Below are positions 26,613-36,550 of a stretch of 53,542 nucleotides of DNA, in pieces. Where the stretch lies: contig NW_019174090.1 in NCBI RefSeq assembly GCF_001642475.1, positions 1 to 53,542 of the forward strand, read 5' to 3'. The position numbers were made by a program, and so were the translations under genes. The notes under the pieces are model-generated. The model searched no databases and was not told the origin of the DNA. It saw nothing but the letters and a program-made list of their open reading frames with translations. The stretch comes from Fonsecaea monophora. Taxonomy: Eukaryota > Ascomycota > Eurotiomycetes > Chaetothyriales > Herpotrichiellaceae. The first letter of the stretch is position 1. Every line of letters begins with the position of its first letter.

Positions 26613-29594
26613 ATGACACGTAAAGCATCTCTTCCGTATCCCGCAAGTCCCCCACCTCAGCCTCCTTCGTCGAGTTATTACCCAGAGCCACAAGCCAATC
26701 TGGTACCGGACTCGACCGATCTCCCTTCCCTACCCTCGTCCTCACGAAGGAATCCGACTGTCGCAGAATCTCCCAGTTTTGAAGACGCAGAGAATCCTTG
26801 GTCTGATCTGCGCACGAAAGAACAGACGTCCGATCGACCGCTGCCTGATGTTCTCAGACCAGGGCAACCTCGCTCATCTCCCGGGCTTGTCAGCAATCCC
26901 CAGAGTCATGCTCTCTCGAATATCCCCCAGATTCTACGAGCAGGTCGCTCGCAGGAAGATACGCCCAGATCATCGTTGGACAGTCAACGCTCCAAAGACT
27001 TCTGGGAAGATTCGGACGAAGGAGAAGGTGGCCGAGGGAAGAGCCCAAAAAGGGGACAAATTGCGCTCACGGATAACGATTTGCATGCGGAGCCATGGGT
27101 CGACGTAGAGCCGCCTGAGCAGTCTACTGGGATCAAGAGGAAACCCGTGGGTTGGGGTCCGTCGCCTGCACAATCAAGACCCGATATACCCACTATGTCG
27201 GCTTTCGCTTCGAATAATCCCTTTAGACGCCCTTCGGATAATGCTTCAGGAGACGAACGGATCGCACTCTCCAATGGAGACCAGGATGTACCTGAAGCAG
27301 CGGTGAAGGGCAAAGAGATGGATCGAGGGCATGCTGCGGCCCCAGTTGACCGTTTTCAAGGCTTCAGTGGTGGCAGTGGCACGATATCGGGCCCAACCTA
27401 TAATATCAAGCAGGATACCCAGACACCAGCAGACTCATGGGGAATCAGGCATCAGATGGGACAGCCTCCCATGCCGCAAGCTCCTCCACCACCTCCACCG
27501 ACAGAACCCCGATCACCGTTCAGTGAACAGCCACCACTTATACCAGTGTCTCCTCAACATGATTCAGTCGAGAACCAAAACCCTTGGGCCTCGAATGTCA
27601 ACCTTGTACCTCCCACTCCGTCTCCGATTCCGTTTTCTCCCTCTCAAAAACAAGTATCAAATTATAATAGCGACCTTTTGGACCGTGGACAGCAGAGCGG
27701 AGTTGTATCCCTCAAGGAGGAACTAGAAACACTCCCCAATGCTGCTCAGGCAGGCGTTCCAACAAATGATGAACCCTCATTGCTAGAAGACGATGAGTCC
27801 CGGCCTCCCCTGCCTCTGAGACCGGCACATCGTGCAGAGACTGAGTACTACGACCCGCCCGAAGGACCACCTCCACCCAAACCACTCCGACCGACAATAC
27901 GCACAACTATTCCCTCGGACGAAGACGTCGCCAAAATGATAGAGCAAAGGAACGAAACATACCAAATCAAGCATTTTAATTGGTTCGATCACGGCTCTCG
28001 GAAACTGAGAAGATCTTCGATGTTAACCCAGAATAAAAATGGCCCGTGTCCTCTTTTGGCGTTGGTGAATGCTTTGATCTTAGGAGCGAAACAGGAGTCT
28101 CAGGCGGCACTAGATGAAGCTCTTCGGACACGTGAACAAGTGTCGCTTGGCCTCATTATTGAAACGTTGATGGACGAACTCTTGTCGCGAGGGTTTGACG
28201 CTGTGGGAGAAGTCATGCCCGACGTGGATGAACTGAACCATTTCCTGATGCGCTTGCGAACAGGTATGAACGCCAATCCCAGATTCGTACCGCCTTCACA
28301 ACCGGCGCCCAATCTGATGGATGCGGATGACTCTTTGCTGAATATGCCGCAACGGGAACGTGCGAAACAAAAGCTAGGGACGTTTGAGGCCACGCCAGAC
28401 ATGAAACTCTACGGGGCTTTCCAAGTTCCCTTGGTACATGGCTGGCTTCCTGACCCGGGGTCCGAAGCCGCAAAGGCGTTTGCACGATCTGCGCAGACAT
28501 ACGAAGATGCTCAAGCGCTCCAGTTTGGGGAGGAGGAATTGGAATACAAACTCACGACCCAGGGATTAACGACCACTGAGCAAAACATGTGGGAGGACAT
28601 CAACGCCATCAAAAACTTCTTCAAGACATATCCCACCCAGCTGACTCCTTCTGGCCTCGAAGCTGTTCAAGATTCGATCCCATCAGGTTCCTTTGCCATC
28701 ATGTTCCGCAATGACCACTTTAGCACGATCTACAAGCACCCTGAAAGTGGTCAAATTTTCACTCTGATCACAGATGCCGGTTACGCGGACCGGGACGAAA
28801 TCATTTGGGAAAGTCTCGTGGACATCAGCGGCAAACACAACGAATTTTTCTCGGGTGATTTCATGCCCGTCAGTCACCATGACGGTGGAGACGAGTCGTC
28901 AACTCATCCCGCTGCGCGACGGTCGTCACAGCTCTTAAGCGTCAGCAATGTGCCTGCGGCTACACCTCTGTCTCCGCAAGAACAACAAGAACAACACGAC
29001 GCCGACTTTGCCATGGCACTACAACTGCAAGAAGAAGAGGAACAGCGACAACGTGCGGATCGAAATAGACGACATGGGAGCAACACAGGTTCCTCCAGCA
29101 CGCAACCACGAAGATCACAGACAGGGAACATTCCGATACCTCTTCGCTCCACACAGCCGCCACCCGAAGTACGGCCCCCGATTCCACCTCGCGTCTCGCG
29201 CGCACCCAATCCAGGCGTCAATCGTCCATCGGATGCGTTGGCTGAGGATGCACCCCCCGCATACGAGGAAGCAGCTAAAGGCAGACCATATATTCCGCCA
29301 CTGGGCAGCCCATTGCATCCCTCTTCAGAACCGTCTCCCATGAACTCCAACACGCAGCTGACCGGGACCATCAGTAACATCAGCACCCACTCAGCCTCAG
29401 GAATGGTTGACACTCCTTCCCATCCACCAGGACCAAATGCGGGCAGGAGGGAACCAAGACGCCGGACGAGTGCATATAATGAGATGTCTCAGTATTACAC
29501 CAACTCGCCGCAAAGGTTACAGCCACCACAGGGAGTGTCAGGGCCTTCTGGAAGAGGAAGGCATGGACAGGATCGAGATTGCATTGTTATGTAG
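26613..29594 (+). CDS. MINDY-family ubiquitin carboxyl-terminal hydrolase
   Basis: Cysteine deubiquitinase of the MINDY (FAM63, DUF544) family, which trims long K48-linked ubiquitin chains. Single exon, 993 aa, ATG 26613. The first 440 residues are Pro/Ser-rich and disordered. The catalytic domain (about 448-751) starts with the KHFNWFDHG strand and has Gln473 and Cys479 in QNKNGPCPLLALVN, the acidic and helical region, and His702 in FRNDHFSTIYKH, so the triad looks complete. After a linker, DADFAMALQLQEEEEQ (796 onward) matches a MIU ubiquitin-interacting helix, as in MINDY1/2. The protein ends in CIVM, a CaaX prenylation box that would suggest membrane attachment. It is plus-strand and follows the SNT1-like gene by 0.9 kb. 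Yeast relatives are Miy1-type; the number of paralogues here is unknown. Confidence 0.9.
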   Translation: MTRKASLPYPASPPPQPPSSSYYPEPQANLVPDSTDLPSLPSSSRRNPTVAESPSFEDAENPWSDLRTKEQTSDRPLPDVLRPGQPRSSPGLVSNPQSHALSNIPQILRAGRSQEDTPRSSLDSQRSKDFWEDSDEGEGGRGKSPKRGQIALTDNDLHAEPWVDVEPPEQSTGIKRKPVGWGPSPAQSRPDIPTMSAFASNNPFRRPSDNASGDERIALSNGDQDVPEAAVKGKEMDRGHAAAPVDRFQGFSGGSGTISGPTYNIKQDTQTPADSWGIRHQMGQPPMPQAPPPPPPTEPRSPFSEQPPLIPVSPQHDSVENQNPWASNVNLVPPTPSPIPFSPSQKQVSNYNSDLLDRGQQSGVVSLKEELETLPNAAQAGVPTNDEPSLLEDDESRPPLPLRPAHRAETEYYDPPEGPPPPKPLRPTIRTTIPSDEDVAKMIEQRNETYQIKHFNWFDHGSRKLRRSSMLTQNKNGPCPLLALVNALILGAKQESQAALDEALRTREQVSLGLIIETLMDELLSRGFDAVGEVMPDVDELNHFLMRLRTGMNANPRFVPPSQPAPNLMDADDSLLNMPQRERAKQKLGTFEATPDMKLYGAFQVPLVHGWLPDPGSEAAKAFARSAQTYEDAQALQFGEEELEYKLTTQGLTTTEQNMWEDINAIKNFFKTYPTQLTPSGLEAVQDSIPSGSFAIMFRNDHFSTIYKHPESGQIFTLITDAGYADRDEIIWESLVDISGKHNEFFSGDFMPVSHHDGGDESSTHPAARRSSQLLSVSNVPAATPLSPQEQQEQHDADFAMALQLQEEEEQRQRADRNRRHGSNTGSSSTQPRRSQTGNIPIPLRSTQPPPEVRPPIPPRVSRAPNPGVNRPSDALAEDAPPAYEEAAKGRPYIPPLGSPLHPSSEPSPMNSNTQLTGTISNISTHSASGMVDTPSHPPGPNAGRREPRRRTSAYNEMSQYYTNSPQRLQPPQGVSGPSGRGRHGQDRDCIVM

Positions 29595-30247
29595 GTTGGA
29601 GTGAGGTTTTCAGCGAACATTCGACCAGACTTCAAGAGTTGTAGGGAAGGCACATGGTTATTTCCTCGGTTTGAGACAGCGTTTGAGATACCGAATTTGA
29701 CGAGATACGGAATAATGAAAAGTTGACCATTCGCGCCCTTAGGTGTGCATTGTGAAGGGTTTCTCTGATGGTCCCAAACTCAGCGCCATATGGATGAGAG
29801 CCCGGCGACTACCATCATGATGGAGCTAACCTATCAAAACAAGAAAATGAAGGGAATCCTTTCCAAAGATACGCAGCCCTAAAGGTTCACAGGAGGACCT
29901 CCTTTCCGTTACGTTAGGGCGAGAGAAGACGCCCCGTACAACTGAACCACTAAACATGCTTTTGTCGGGGAGGTCCTCCAGCCCATCATCAGGCAAACAA
30001 GGAAGAGCAAACGGCGAGTCCCAGCTACTAAATCATTTCAAATATCTGATGCGGAACAGAATTCGCTGTTAGACCAGTGCCTACGACGGACTCGTGAGTC
30101 ACAAGAGGACCTTGTTACTATTTCGTAGAAGTTGTAAAGGAAGGTCCGCACCGTTCCATTAACACCTCTATAACCCTTTATCTATCCTTCACTTTCATTT
30201 CCCTTTCATCTCACTTTCATCTCACTTTCGACTTGGATTTGAATATC
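29595..30247. other. Intergenic region with inverted repeat and CT-rich core promoter
   Basis: The 3' region of the MINDY gene and promoter of the DUF3669-like gene. Near 30169 a TATAA element is followed by a pyrimidine-rich tract with direct repeats of CTTTCATCTCA (about 30190-30228) leading to the start codon, typical of fungal core promoters. An 11-bp inverted repeat is listed separately. Confidence 0.55.
29892..29979. repeat. 11-bp inverted repeat GGAGGACCTCC
   Basis: GGAGGACCTCC at 29892-29902 and its reverse complement GGAGGTCCTCC at 29969-29979 flank 66 bases. Each half is itself nearly palindromic. No transposase or target duplication is seen, so it could be a solo MITE-like remnant or a regulatory hairpin. 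Confidence 0.6.
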
Positions 30248-31618
30248 ATGTCTCAAAATAAGGATATCTCTGAAGAAAGTACTTCGACTACGCTTTCTGA
30301 GGGTCTTACTCGGTCGCTTGTCCTAAAACAACTACTCGACAAACAGGTTGCTACGGAGATTCTCAAGCGAACACTATCAGTCGGGTCAGTACAGTCAACT
30401 GCCTCAAGCTTTGCGGAGCGTATGAAGGCAGCCAGATTCGATAACCGCCCCGATCTGCGAGATATTGGGCGAGGCACCTGCGGTAGCGTATTCGAGATTC
30501 CAGGGACCACGCAAGCTATCAAGAAAGGCGCAAATGCCGACTCGATCTGGACTGACTTCTGCTTGACGAACTGTGCCTACAATAGCTACCTTTCCTGGGC
30601 TCGCTTGCTAGCAGAAAACTTCGCTGGACGTCGCACACCGCGAGTGCCTCGAGCACGGCATTTCCACGGGCCTGAGGCCCACGAATTCTGGACTGCGAGT
30701 ATTTCAAGGTTCCCCAAGGAAGACCAGACTACAGCCGCAGTATTCTACCTCGATCGCATCTTGCCAGTACCTTCCCTTACGCGCGAAGCCCTCATCCGCC
30801 AGTTCTACCAGGACGACAAGCAGGTACAGCACGATGTCCACATCCACCCTCCTAACAGAGACTGTCTCATCCGCGTCTACTTCGGTGAGAACAAGCGGGA
30901 TGCCTCTCTCTACGGCCCAACGGACTCGCTTCGAAATTTCCCTCTCTACCTGGATCAAGCAAAGACGATAGGTCTCAACGTCAACGCATATGCGGAAGAG
31001 ATGGCCATGGGTCTTGCTATGCTACACTGGCAAGCCCAAATTGACGCACAAGACACCGAATTCGTCATTGGCAGCTCGACAGTGAATCCATTTGCTGCGC
31101 AGCCCCCGTATCCTACTATTTTCAAGCGTCCGGTATCGTCTATGGACAACTTCAGCCCACGAGAAACCCAAATGTGGATGTTAGATTTTGACAAATGTTC
31201 CCCAGTTGACCTGCACTCGAAGAACCCGTCATCAGATATAGTCCAGAAGTACCTTGTCGCCGTTACCGGAAACGACCCTTACTTCCCACACCCTCGTCGC
31301 GATCCCGATCTCTGGCAACGATTCCGCAAAGTCTACCTCCAAGCAAGTGAAATCATTATCACGACCCGGCAACAACTAAAGCCGCGTGTGGCAAAGCTTC
31401 CCGCTATGTTGATAAAGCGGTGGGAGCTATGGGGCGATGAGAACATGGCAGCGGAGGAGTTTGACCCTTTTGAAAGAAATTCCGGGCAAGAAGAAGAGGA
31501 GGAGGAGGAGGAAGAAGAAGAAGGAGGAGGAGAAGGAGAGGACAGTGATGACAGTGAGTCAGAGGTTGATGATGGTGAGAGCGATCATGGAGAAGACAGT
31601 CCGGAAAGCGACGCGTGA
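30248..31618 (+). CDS. DUF3669-like protein with kinase-like P-loop remnants
   Basis: 456 aa in one exon. ATG 30248 is the first ATG; the frame upstream starts only at a TTG. Residues 72-84 read DIGRGTCGSVFE and are followed by QAIKKG, which resembles the glycine-rich loop and beta3 Lys of protein kinases. Much later LDFDKC (about 312-317) resembles the DFG-type metal-binding motif or the LDFD end of DUF3669 proteins. No HRD catalytic loop is visible. The middle part, with NPFAAQPPYPTIFK and SPRETQMWMLDFDKC, is the pattern seen in DUF3669 proteins of filamentous fungi. The C terminus is an acidic Glu/Asp/Ser tail (about 415-456) coded by GAR repeats. Function unknown; it may be a catalytically reduced kinase-fold protein. 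Confidence 0.7.
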   Translation: MSQNKDISEESTSTTLSEGLTRSLVLKQLLDKQVATEILKRTLSVGSVQSTASSFAERMKAARFDNRPDLRDIGRGTCGSVFEIPGTTQAIKKGANADSIWTDFCLTNCAYNSYLSWARLLAENFAGRRTPRVPRARHFHGPEAHEFWTASISRFPKEDQTTAAVFYLDRILPVPSLTREALIRQFYQDDKQVQHDVHIHPPNRDCLIRVYFGENKRDASLYGPTDSLRNFPLYLDQAKTIGLNVNAYAEEMAMGLAMLHWQAQIDAQDTEFVIGSSTVNPFAAQPPYPTIFKRPVSSMDNFSPRETQMWMLDFDKCSPVDLHSKNPSSDIVQKYLVAVTGNDPYFPHPRRDPDLWQRFRKVYLQASEIIITTRQQLKPRVAKLPAMLIKRWELWGDENMAAEEFDPFERNSGQEEEEEEEEEEEGGGEGEDSDDSESEVDDGESDHGEDSPESDA

Positions 31619-32057
31619 GGATCTTTGCGTTGTGACTTTGAAGTCGCGAGCCAATCATGCGGTCAACAATCCGAACTCACGAATCGGCAACGACGTTGTG
31701 GGGTGAACATCGAGTAGCACCTGGTGGAGCCTTGCATGTTTTAACGCCTCTTCTGTTTGCCTGATATACGTCTCGGTATGCTATTAGTCTCTCTGTCAGT
31801 GGACACAATGGTATGAAGCCTGCGATTTGGAGCGACACGGATCAATCACATGGCTATTAGAGGGTGGTCAGGAAGCAGAATACCCTGGCACAATCCACTA
31901 GGAAATGCTATATAAAGAGCACAATTCCTCTTCACATCCCAGACTTTGTCCTGTCTTCCATCTTCCATCTTCTATTCTTTCGATCTAACAAGTGAATCTC
32001 CTTCTCCTTTGCTCTCAATCTCTATCCAGAGCCATCAAGTGTCGTATCTTGTCTACC
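31619..32057. other. Intergenic region with SDR promoter
   Basis: Holds the 3' region of the DUF3669-like gene and the promoter of the next SDR. The TATA box is listed separately and is followed by a CT-rich tract (31921-31985), the likely transcription start area. No gene seen. Confidence 0.6.
31909..31916 (+). promoter_or_regulatory. TATA box of the SDR gene
   Basis: Canonical TATATAAA, 142 bases upstream of the SDR start at 32058, followed by a pyrimidine-rich stretch. It is the clearest TATA element in the window and suggests a regulated rather than housekeeping promoter. Confidence 0.6.
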
Positions 32058-33131
32058 ATGACAACTCCTACTGCAACCACCCATCCTGACTTTGGCGCCA
32101 CCACAGATGGCCTCACCGTGGCCGCCGCTTTCTCTGGAGCCATCAAGGGCCGCACGATCCTGATCACGGGCGTCAACAGAAAAGGCATCGGCTACACCAC
32201 GGCCGAGTCGTTTGCGTCGCAGTCCCCACGACTTCTGATCCTCGCGGGCCGCTCAACGGCAAAACTCCAAGAATGCATCGACGACTTGAAAGCGGCTTAC
32301 CCAGATGTCGAGTACCGCAGCCTGCAGGTCGACCTTTCGTCGCAAAAGTCGGTGCGCAAGGCGGCGGCCGAGGTGCTGGCGTGGACGGACGTGCCGGCGA
32401 TCGACATTGTCATTAACAACGCCGGGATCATGAACATCCCCGAGCGGACCATGACCGAGGACGGTGTGGAACTCACCATGGCGACGAACCACGTGGGCCA
32501 CTTCCTGCTGACGAACCTGATCATGCCCAAGATCCTCGCCGCAGCCTCGGGGAAAAAGGGGGCGGTGCGGATCGTCAACCTGGCCAGCATGGGCGTGTAC
32601 GTGGCGGCCGTGCCGCTGAGCGACATGGGCTACGAGCGGCCGGTGCGCGAGCTGCCGGACGCGGAGAGGCCCAACCTCGCCATCATGCAGGCGCACAACC
32701 TCGTCGTCGACGACACCATGGCGTACATCCCCACGGCGGCGTACGGGGCGAGCAAGACGGCCGCGGTGCTGTTCAGCGTCGGCCTGAACCAGCGACTGTT
32801 TGAGAAACACGGCGTGCTCAGCGTCGCCGTCAACCCGGGCGAAATCCAGACCGAACTCATCCGCTACACCGACCCGGTCGTGCGCGACACCATGCTCGCC
32901 GCCGCCGCCGAGAGGGGCCTCGTCTGGAAGACCCACCAGCAGGGGTGTGCCACGACCTTGGTCGCCGCCCTGGACGACAAGTTGGGTCTTCCGAGCGAAG
33001 ACGACGGCGCCGGCGCCTTTCTCGGTAATTGTCAGATCATCAAGGCTCCCGGGTACGCGGTCAAAAAGGACATTGCGGAAAGGTTGTGGAAGTGGAGTGA
33101 GGAGGTGACGGGCGAGAGGTTTTCTTGGTAG
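32058..33131 (+). CDS. Short-chain dehydrogenase, retinol-dehydrogenase/WWOX-like
   Basis: NAD(P)-dependent oxidoreductase of 357 aa, single exon. ATG 32058 is chosen since the longer frame begins at a GTG with no ATG. Seen: ILITGVNRKGIGY (cofactor loop TGxxxGIG), NNAG in VINNAGIM, catalytic Ser in VNLASMG, Tyr and Lys in AAYGASKTA. The active site is complete. The Asn of the NHVGHF segment also fits the light-chain retinol dehydrogenase branch used by fungi for secondary metabolites and lipids. GC content is higher than in neighbours, which creates long antisense open frames that I reject. The strong TATA box fits an inducible gene. Substrate unknown. Confidence 0.88.
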   Translation: MTTPTATTHPDFGATTDGLTVAAAFSGAIKGRTILITGVNRKGIGYTTAESFASQSPRLLILAGRSTAKLQECIDDLKAAYPDVEYRSLQVDLSSQKSVRKAAAEVLAWTDVPAIDIVINNAGIMNIPERTMTEDGVELTMATNHVGHFLLTNLIMPKILAAASGKKGAVRIVNLASMGVYVAAVPLSDMGYERPVRELPDAERPNLAIMQAHNLVVDDTMAYIPTAAYGASKTAAVLFSVGLNQRLFEKHGVLSVAVNPGEIQTELIRYTDPVVRDTMLAAAAERGLVWKTHQQGCATTLVAALDDKLGLPSEDDGAGAFLGNCQIIKAPGYAVKKDIAERLWKWSEEVTGERFSW

Positions 33132-33540
33132 GAAACTGTCTATCCAGGGTACCTGGGGTACCCGGGTACTGTAGGTAGGTAGAGTTGCTGCGTGCAAGTA
33201 GAATGGATGAATAGAATGAACGGGGGTTTTCTTCTGGGTGATTTTGATTTTGGATCATCTCTTTCCGGTTCCTGTCCCTGTCCCTGTCCCTGGCCCTAGC
33301 CCTAGAAGGGGTAGGCTATAGAGAGGAGATCAAGACAACAAAAGAAGAATATGGCCTGGTAGTCTGGGTGCCCGAGTGACTCGTACTGTATGTGGTGGAA
33401 TCTCCCCTTCATCAACCTCATTTGCTTGATTCCAACTGTGTTCCTCTGTTTCGTTTCTTCTTTTCGCTAAATGTCATAAGGTAGGTATCGTCATCGTCAT
33501 CGTCATGCGTGCTTGTTCCTCCATTCTCACTCGTCAAACT
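33132..33540. other. Convergent intergenic region with simple repeats
   Basis: Lies between converging genes. Seen: TGTCCC/GGCCCTAG-like short repeats at about 33270-33306 and an ATCGTC triplication near 33488-33505. No gene; both are simple sequence and 3' untranslated DNA. Confidence 0.55.
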
Positions 33541-35591
33541 TCAACTGAGCACTTTGATCCCCGCACCCGTGAAGCCAACATGGGTATACGCGGCACGGCC
33601 TTGAGGTTGAGCTGACTCTGCCTCTGCGTCTACCCCCACCGCCGCCGCCTCAACCTCCCCCTCGCCGACATACGTGACGACAACGTCCCCGACATGGCGC
33701 GGGAGGGGATCCGCGCCGGCGCGGTCCTCGTCGTCCTCGATCAGAGCGTCGAACCGCTTGTCGCGCGTCACCCGCAGGATCGTCGAGAAGTTGTTGGTGT
33801 AGCTGACGCCGTTGCGGTACAGCGCTGTGATTCCGCAGGCCAGGCACGCCGCGGCCAGGGCGATGACGATGCTGTATGCGACGATCAGCGTGCGCGGGTT
33901 GTACGAAAAGGTGTTGAGTGAGCGGTGCAGCGTGGCCGGCGTGGCGATTTCCGCGTTGAACTGTTTCGGGGTGTCTATTGTTGACCTGTTCGTCGCGACG
34001 CGGATTAGCCAAGAAGGAGACTCTAGCCAAAAAGAAAATGACTCCCCCCAAGAGGCATGGGGGCTTGGGAGGATGGGAAAGAAGGGACTGTGAATTTGAC
34101 TCACTCTGGCACCTCCCCGAAGCGATAACTCAGGGTAAAGTTCTCAAACAGACTCTCCAGAGCGGCCGTGAAGTCGCTCAAGTTGACATGGTCCTCGGAA
34201 GGCATGAGATAGGACCCGAGGACCGGGCTGGCCACCAGGCTGCTGAATTGGATAGCGCGCCAGTCCGACACATACAGCGGGCTCGTCGTGGTCGCGCCGA
34301 TCACGTAGACGACGTACGACTGCATGAGCGTGAGGTACTCGAACATCTCAGCTGCATCAGTCTCCGTGACGTTGCCAGGCAGGGACACTGACGCTGGGAC
34401 CGGTTCAAGCAGCTCGCGCGTGGCGGTGATGGTCTGCTGTCCGTCGCCGTGGAGCTCGAAGCGGACGTCATACGAGGCGTTGTGGAGCGAGCACTCCAGA
34501 ATCTCCAAGTATCCATCGGCACTCGGGATTATCGTCATGTTGTCCGAGAGGTACAGCGTGTGGTAGACCTTTGCCGCATCCTTGGAAATCAGATCCAGGC
34601 CCAGGTTGGGGTCCGTGGCGCTCTCCGAGGCGACAATGTTGTTGAAAAACGTCCCATTCATGTCCGGGCCAAAGGTCTCGAAAGGGTAGAAGGCTGTCCA
34701 GAAGAGGAAGTCGCCCGTCTCGTTGATCGACTCTTCCATGGCGGTGGTGATGAAGGAGCGTGTCTCGTTATTCGGCGCGACACATTGCACCGCAGGGCCG
34801 TAGAAGCTTTGGGTGTACGAGAGGTTCTGGTTCGAGGAGCCCCCCGAAACCGTCAAAAGACTGGCCTCGACGAGACTGAGCTGCGACAGATAGTTCAACA
34901 TGGTAGAAACGCCGGGGAATCGCCACGAGCCGTCGTCCAACTTATTGAGTCGGTTGGCCAAAAAAGCATCCCGTTGAGCGACGTTGATTCTTACGGCACT
35001 GCTGTGCATTTTGGGTCCCACTGAAATGGTCGCAGGCGTAAAAATCGCAGACAACGGTATGAGCCTTGAAAGAGCGGAGAGTTAGATATCGAGGTGGTAA
35101 AGTACTCCAAGGATGAAAGGAGTTCATCCTTACCAAGTAGTGGCGGCAGTCAGAGTCAGAACAGGATGGCCGAACCAGAAGCGCAGGTTGAGGAGCTCGA
35201 ATGGATTCCCCAGGACGCCAAAGAGCGAGTCCATGGACCGCACGTCGACAGAGTGAAGCCTCAACGTGCACCAGAGACATTGCGTGAAGGCGATGGATGA
35301 GGAGATGGCCAGGAGCACCTTCACCAAAAATGCCAGGACAAGCCCAGCCGAAGTGACCACCTGCTGCTCAACGTCGAATGTGATGGCGCGCCCGTCGACG
35401 CACAAGTACAAGACATGGTGTGACACTGCGCCGATGAGAGCAGTGATGAACGACGCGACCATCAGTGTCGGCGCTCTCCAGTGGATGCGTCGTGTGCGGG
35501 CAGGGCGCATCTTCACCAGGGAGGCATCGGATGGCAGGACTTCGGTGTCAGTCTGGTTGACGTGCAGGGAGTCTTGATACGTCCATGCCAT
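33541..35591 (-). CDS. Fungal multi-pass membrane protein, large extracytosolic loop
   Basis: Exons 35591-35134, 35064-34105, 33985-33541, all phase-consistent, 620 aa. Intron 1 (branch CTAAC) joins ATTW to LIPLSAIFTPATISVGP; intron 2 joins VPE to STIDTPKQFNAE. About four membrane segments: APTLMVASFITALIGAV (near residue 40), LVLAFLVKVLLAI (near 80), a segment before AIFTPA (near 150), and LIVAYSIVIALAAACLACGI (near 510). The stretch between the third and fourth segments has many NxS/T sites and a conserved Cys-containing GPAVQCV, so I place it outside the cytosol. The YNPRTLxxxY and RNGVSYxNxFSTILR features occur in a widespread Pezizomycotina family with no known role (some carry a misleading deformylase name). 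Divergent to LEU2. I assign no function. Confidence 0.75.
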
Positions 35592-36550
35592 TGCTGGAGA
35601 GACGTGGAGCGCAACCAACTGCGACGAGATTAGGTACAGGATATCTGATGAGAGGCAGCTCGCTCCATTGCAAGTTAAGTAAAAACTCTGTCGCCATGTT
35701 TATTGCTCGTTGTGTACAGTTCAAAGGAGGGGGCGATATCAGGTCGGTGCGCTGGTTAAGGCAGCCCATTTAAGATAGTCGTCAGTGACTCAGTACCATA
35801 TAGGCAGACAAGGTCGAGGGCCTTGGTTTCAGATGCCAGGAGTGGTGGGAGGTCATGTATCATGATTTGTTAATGACCAGGATAGCCGCGGTCACTGAAC
35901 AGGTGAAGTTGGTGCTAACCAGGTTTGCAACGGCCAGAGGGGCCCAGGAATAGCAACAAGGCAGCTGGCCTTAAGGCCCTCTGCGTGAAGAAGGGAATAT
36001 GTCGTCGAATATGGCCATGGCGATTTACGCGAGTGGAAGTTGAAACACGGACATGTCTGGCGCTTAATTGGGGGGGTTCAGCCTTGTGGTCTTCTACCCG
36101 GACAAGGTCGGCTCAGCCTTGTCGGAGAAGTCGATTCTGATTGGTCTCTCGGCAAGGCTACCAAGCCCTCCGCTATCGGAGCGGATAAATTGCCGAGCAT
36201 CTGTATATGAACTCCACCAAATGCTGTTTACCCAAGGATAACGACTCGTCTGTGTGTGGAGAAGTCGAAGGTCTTTGGGGATCTCCAACTTCATCCTTCT
36301 CTCCTCCTTTGCTGTATCATCGCGCTGTCGTTTGACCTGAGGAGAACGTCTGTGGTAGAAAAACCCAACGCTTGAGCCGATGTCCTGGTGGAAATCCCCA
36401 ACCGTCTGGAACAGTTTCCGCGGAGTTTCCAAAGCGGTTGTGAGATCCAAGCACCAGAGCCACTTCAGCATAGGAGGATTGGCATCAGTCCGTGATTGTT
36501 CCATCCCTCGACCCAGTTTCAACGCCCAATTTCGTTGCCAGCTATCAAGC
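35592..36550. other. Divergent region between membrane protein gene and LEU2
   Basis: Shared upstream region. It includes an in-frame upstream ATG (36380) of the LEU2 gene, discussed there. A 6-bp inverted repeat ACAAGG/CCTTGT around 36102-36122 is weak. I do not see a convincing Leu3-type site (CCGG with an internal spacer). No separate gene. Confidence 0.5.

Noticed and set aside
32253..33197. 314-codon minus-strand frame over the SDR
   Set aside because: Antisense of a clear SDR with a complete active site; His/Gly/Arg/Val-rich composition typical of GC-driven shadow frames.
33270..33306. CCCTAGCCCTAG motif as telomeric repeat
   Set aside because: Only two imperfect units of CCCTAG, not TTAGGG arrays, and surrounded by core genes; simple sequence is a better reading.
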